Assembly: GCA_024400565.1 (NCBI GenBank)
Contig: JAKSMQ010000002.1
Span: forward strand, 1 to 64,000
Direction of reading: 5' to 3'
DNA length: 64,000 nt
From: Bacteroidales bacterium
GTDB taxonomy: Bacteria > Bacteroidota > Bacteroidia > Bacteroidales > P3
This document shows positions 61,397-64,000 of this stretch, in pieces (the stretch's first letter is position 1; each line of letters opens with the position of its first letter). The position numbers were made by a program, and so were the translations under genes. Below the pieces are notes generated by a model. That model was not told the DNA's origin. It saw only the letters and a list, made by a program, of their open reading frames with translations, and made no database searches.

Positions 61397-62350
61397 TTAC
61401 TCGTTAAACAAGGACTCAACAAATGCATAGGAGTTGAAGACCTGGAGATCTGTCATCTGCTCGCCGAGACCTATATAACGGACAGGAATCTTGAACTGAT
61501 CGCTGATACCGATGATTACACCTCCCTTGGCAGTACCATCTAGTTTGGTAAGAGCCAACGCATTGACCTCGGTAGCGGCAGTAAACTGCTTAGCCTGCTC
61601 AATTGCATTCTGGCCCGTTGATGCATCCAGTACCAACAAGACCTCGTGAGGAGCATCAGGAACAAGTTTCTGCATTACCTTCTTAATCTTTGAAAGCTCG
61701 TTCATGAGACCTATCTTGTTGTGAAGGCGTCCTGCTGTGTCAATAATAACGACATCTATATCTTTTGATAAAGCAGATTGCAAAGTATCATAAGCTACAG
61801 AAGCGGGATCGGCATTCATTCCCTGCTGAACGATAGGAACACCTACCCTCTCACTCCATATTGTAAGCTGATCAACCGCAGCTGCACGGAAGGTATCGCT
61901 GGCACCCAGCATTACCTTCTTGCCAGCCTGCTTGAACTGGTAGGCCAGTTTGCCGATAGTGGTAGTCTTGCCGACACCATTCACTCCAACAACCAATATC
62001 ACGTAGGGCTTCTTAGGCAGCGGAGAGGTAAAGTCTTCAAACTCATCTTCGTGATGCTGATTAAGCAGGGCTGCCACTTCTTCTTTCAGGATACCGTTCA
62101 ACTGGTCAACACCTACGTATTTATCCTTCTTGACTCGGGCCTGGATACTGTCAATAATCTTGAGGGTTGTATCCACTCCTACATCTGAAGAAATCAACAT
62201 CTCTTCCAAACGGTCGAGTACCTCGTCATCAACAGTCGATTTACCGAAAACGGCTTTCGACAATTTCGAGAAAAAACCTTCCTTGGTTTTGGCCAAGCCT
62301 TTATCGAGCGTTTGCTTCTTTTCCTTACTAAAAAACGAGAATAAACCCAT
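61397..62350 (-). CDS. ftsY: Signal recognition particle receptor FtsY
   Basis: FtsY docks the SRP-ribosome complex at the membrane. The 317-residue product is the short form with the N domain (about 1-95) and the SRP-type GTPase: P-loop GVNGVGKTTTIGKLA, DTFRAAAVDQL, VIIDTAGRLHNK, TKLDGTAKGG and the closing GEQMTDLQVF. The long acidic A domain of E. coli FtsY is absent. It has its own -7 element and is separated from rpmG by a terminator. Confidence 0.96.
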   Translation of the reverse strand: MGLFSFFSKEKKQTLDKGLAKTKEGFFSKLSKAVFGKSTVDDEVLDRLEEMLISSDVGVDTTLKIIDSIQARVKKDKYVGVDQLNGILKEEVAALLNQHHEDEFEDFTSPLPKKPYVILVVGVNGVGKTTTIGKLAYQFKQAGKKVMLGASDTFRAAAVDQLTIWSERVGVPIVQQGMNADPASVAYDTLQSALSKDIDVVIIDTAGRLHNKIGLMNELSKIKKVMQKLVPDAPHEVLLVLDASTGQNAIEQAKQFTAATEVNALALTKLDGTAKGGVIIGISDQFKIPVRYIGLGEQMTDLQVFNSYAFVESLFNE

Positions 62351-62376
62351 AGTCGTATTGAGTTAGAATTATTTTG

Positions 62377-62384
62377 CAAAGATA
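62377..62384 (-). promoter_or_regulatory. -7 element upstream of ftsY
   Basis: The minus strand reads TATCTTTG, 26 bp before the ftsY ATG. The expected -33 site has no exact TTTG. Confidence 0.4.
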
Positions 62385-62588
62385 CTCATTTTTTTCCAAA
62401 TAGCGAGAATATTTTGCATTCTTTTTTATAACAGACAGATACACATAACTTCTTTAAGGCCGATAAGACCTGTGTTATTGCCACACATTCAGTCTTCCGC
62501 ACCTGCCGTATCTCAAAATTAGCACTTTTTCAGCCAATTAAATATTCTATAAAAATGTATATACTAAAAAGCAGTATACCACAGAAAA

Positions 62589-62610
62589 ACTCCCGTTTCA
62601 CAACGGGAGT
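62589..62610 (-). terminator. Terminator of the rpmG transcript
   Basis: ACTCCCGTT and AACGGGAGT form a perfect 9-bp stem with a 4-nt loop (62589-62610); on the minus strand TTTT follows. It separates the rpmG-DUF4295 pair from ftsY. The rest of the gap 62385-62588 shows nothing recognisable. Confidence 0.8.
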
Positions 62611-62661
62611 AAAACAAAAGCGTATGAAAAAAATTATTATCCTTTCTGTCTATTGAGTAGA

Positions 62662-62817
62662 TTATTTCTTCTTGAGGTACTCCTGAACGTTGTCAGAAGG
62701 AACGATTTCCTCTTTGAAGCAATAAGCGTTGGTCTTGGGAGAACGAACCATACGGATTACTTTAGCATAACTCTTACCGGTAGTGGTCTTAAGGGTTGCA
62801 ACAACTTTCTTTGCCAT
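62662..62817 (-). CDS. DUF4295 small protein
   Basis: A 51-residue frame reading MAKKVVATLKTTTGKSYAKV at its start, ending LKKK, basic and soluble. It matches the small DUF4295 proteins that follow rpmG in Bacteroidota; role unknown, probably ribosome-associated. It starts 19 bp after rpmG. Confidence 0.88.
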   Translation of the reverse strand: MAKKVVATLKTTTGKSYAKVIRMVRSPKTNAYCFKEEIVPSDNVQEYLKKK

Positions 62818-62836
62818 AACTTATATCCTTCCTTAA

Positions 62837-63025
62837 TTATTTGATTTCTTTGTGTACGGTTACTTTCTTGAGGAACGGATTGTATTTCTTCAGTTCCAAA
62901 CGATCGGGGGTATTCTTCTTGTTCTTGGTAGTCACGTAACGGGACATGCCAGGAACGCCACTGGTCTTCTGCTCGGTGCATTCCAGTATCACTTGTACTC
63001 TTGCGTCTTTATTTTTCTTTGCCAT
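62837..63025 (-). CDS. rpmG: 50S ribosomal protein L33 (zinc-free form)
   Basis: The 62-residue product starts at 63025 ([20 protein letters not shown]); a longer frame upstream begins with TTG and is not conserved. The end [20 protein letters not shown] is typical of L33. The paired CxxC cysteines of the zinc form are missing: only one Cys remains. rpmB (L28), usually just before rpmG in this phylum, is absent here. Confidence 0.94.
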   Translation of the reverse strand: MAKKNKDARVQVILECTEQKTSGVPGMSRYVTTKNKKNTPDRLELKKYNPFLKKVTVHKEIK

Positions 63026-63056
63026 TTTTCTTTCGTTTTGAGGTTGCAAAAGTACT

Positions 63057-63087
63057 ACTTATTTTTGGAATAACAAACACTTTTTGC
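63057..63087 (-). promoter_or_regulatory. rpmG promoter
   Basis: On the minus strand TTTG at 63087-63084 and TACTTTTG at 63064-63057 are 19 bp apart. Leader about 25 nt. It replaces the position where rpmB would be expected. Confidence 0.65.
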
Positions 63088-63287
63088 AACTTTTTTTTTA
63101 TAACTTATCTTTTTTATTTTATTTTCAACAATTTACAGAATCGTTATTTTTTCTTTCCCTAGTGTTTTTCTCGCGTTAAAATAGTGTTTTTTCTACCTGT
63201 TATCAACAATTTTACCCTGTTTTTCAACCGATAATTGTTCGTAAATAGTTAAAAAACGAATTACTATCACTCAATCACACACTTACA

Positions 63288-64000
63288 CTATTTACCAAAG
63301 GTTTTTACTGCCTCTTTCATCTTCTCTCTTACCGACACTTTGAAGGGGCAGCGGGTCTCACAACCACCACAGTTGGTGCACTCGCTAGCATGATGTTGAA
63401 GGGCATCGTACTGAGCCTGCAACTGGGGAGAAACCTTGCCATCTTTCTTGGCGAGGTCGAGAAGTTCGTTTACCTTGGCAATATCAATACCTGCAGGACA
63501 GGGGGCACAATGGGAACAATAGGTGCAGTCGCCGCATGCCACATCAGCTGTTTCCTTTTTATATATAATACTATAATCTTTATCTTCGTCAGAAGCGGTG
63601 AGATACTTCAGATTTTCCACCAGCTGTTCAATGTTCTTGGTACCACAGAGAGATACAGCTACAGAGGGATTTGCCAGCGAATAGGCCAGACACTGGTTTG
63701 TGGTGAGAGCGAAACCGAGAGGAGAACGCTTCTCGTCGAGCAGACGGCCACCGCCACCAAAGGCTTTCATTACCACGATGGCTATCTTGTGTGAAACACA
63801 GTAGTTATACAGTTCGGTTCGAACGGGATCAACGCCTGCCAACATATTCTTGTAGCTGTTGGTGTCCCAGATACTCTTATCGGCACTCACGCGGTCGAAA
63901 GCGGGATTAAGGCTGAACATTATCACCTCGACCAGGCCGCTTTTGGCTGCAGCCAGAGCCACCTCGGCATTGTGGCTGCTCATACCTATGTGTTTGATCT
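63288..64000 (-). CDS. Aldo/keto reductase with C-terminal 4Fe-4S domain (5' part outside the window)
   Basis: The visible 237 residues are the C-terminal two thirds of an aldo/keto reductase (KHIGMSSHN, VMKAFGGGGRLL, NPSVAVSLCGTKN) fused to two ferredoxin-type cysteine groups: CGDCTYCSHCAPCP and CTNCGGCETRCP. Such proteins are common in anaerobes; substrates are unknown. The frame continues past the right edge without a stop, so the start is missing. No terminator is evident in the AT-rich stretch 63088-63287, where I see only imperfect TCAACAATTT direct repeats. Confidence 0.9.
   Translation of the reverse strand, partial: IKHIGMSSHNAEVALAAAKSGLVEVIMFSLNPAFDRVSADKSIWDTNSYKNMLAGVDPVRTELYNYCVSHKIAIVVMKAFGGGGRLLDEKRSPLGFALTTNQCLAYSLANPSVAVSLCGTKNIEQLVENLKYLTASDEDKDYSIIYKKETADVACGDCTYCSHCAPCPAGIDIAKVNELLDLAKKDGKVSPQLQAQYDALQHHASECTNCGGCETRCPFKVSVREKMKEAVKTFGK

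Noticed and set aside
63088..63287. AT-rich stretch with TTATCAACA-like words as a possible replication origin
   Set aside because: No exact DnaA boxes and no dnaA or other origin genes nearby.

Overview
The window reads as chromosomal DNA of an anaerobic Bacteroidota bacterium, most likely order Bacteroidales (Prevotellaceae- or Muribaculaceae-like; genus not resolvable by eye). The evidence is promoters of the Bacteroidota type (TTTG, about 20 bp, TAnnTTTG) in front of many genes, a GldD lipoprotein, a DUF4295 gene beside rpmG, RNase H with a hybrid-binding N-terminus, and an absence of Shine-Dalgarno-like spacing. There is no prophage, insertion sequence, rRNA operon or CRISPR array.

Layout. 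1-7.7 kb: a tRNA-Gly cut by the left edge, mutS, and a 1524-residue exported protein of unknown function, all on the minus strand. 7.9-15.5 kb: a minus-strand citrate-cleavage operon, citD-citE-citF-citX-citCG-aconitase-type hydratase. It encodes the three lyase subunits, all enzymes that make and attach the prosthetic group, the acetylating ligase (fused to CitG), and a hydratase that can connect citrate with (iso)aconitate; no citrate transporter or regulator is visible. 15.4-16.0 kb: a gene-free stretch with a possible structured RNA and an 11-bp repeat element. 16.0-29.1 kb: plus-strand housekeeping genes (patB-like C-S lyase, thyA, manC, asnS, ribD, yigZ, pcrA/uvrD, dtd, rpoN, an M23/LysM peptidase, ribH, fmt), then an HU gene with a textbook promoter and terminator. 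29.8-36.1 kb: rsgA (minus), then recJ, ettA, a small exported protein and ogt (plus). 36.0-37.3 kb: an anomalous island with a 22-bp-period palindrome array and an HU-like gene of very foreign base use. 37.3-39.5 kb: iorA-iorB. 39.6-44.5 kb: thiL-HAD-pcm-(methyltransferase remnant)-gldD-hydrolase. 44.8-50.4 kb: dus, a radical SAM gene, an orphan LutA-like gene, prsW and an LtaS-like sulfatase. 50.5-55.5 kb: a second 22-bp palindrome array, a Cys-rich small protein, prfA, a flippase, prmC and rnhA. 55.7-64 kb: tsf, rpsB, rpsI, rplM, rpmF, yceD, rimO, ftsY, a DUF4295 gene, rpmG and a cut-off Fe-S aldo/keto reductase.

Most genes are core functions: translation (prfA with its modifier prmC, four ribosomal-protein/factor genes, fmt, asnS, ettA, rsgA, rimO), DNA repair (mutS, recJ, pcrA, ogt) and cofactors (riboflavin, thiamine). 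The items most worth a second look are: (1) the gene at 36291-36920, in which I find no AGC/GCT, GGC/GCC or CAG/CTG at all; (2) two unrelated-sequence palindrome arrays, at 36.1 kb and 50.5 kb, that share an exact 22-bp period; (3) a related two-armed element of 11-bp units at 15.8 and 45.8 kb; (4) release factor 1 with Gln in place of the conserved codon-reading His; (5) the transporter-less citrate lyase operon with a CitC-CitG fusion and its own aconitase; (6) shortened or degenerate redox and methyltransferase proteins (IorA without its ferredoxin domain, LutA-like without the second CCG cysteines).
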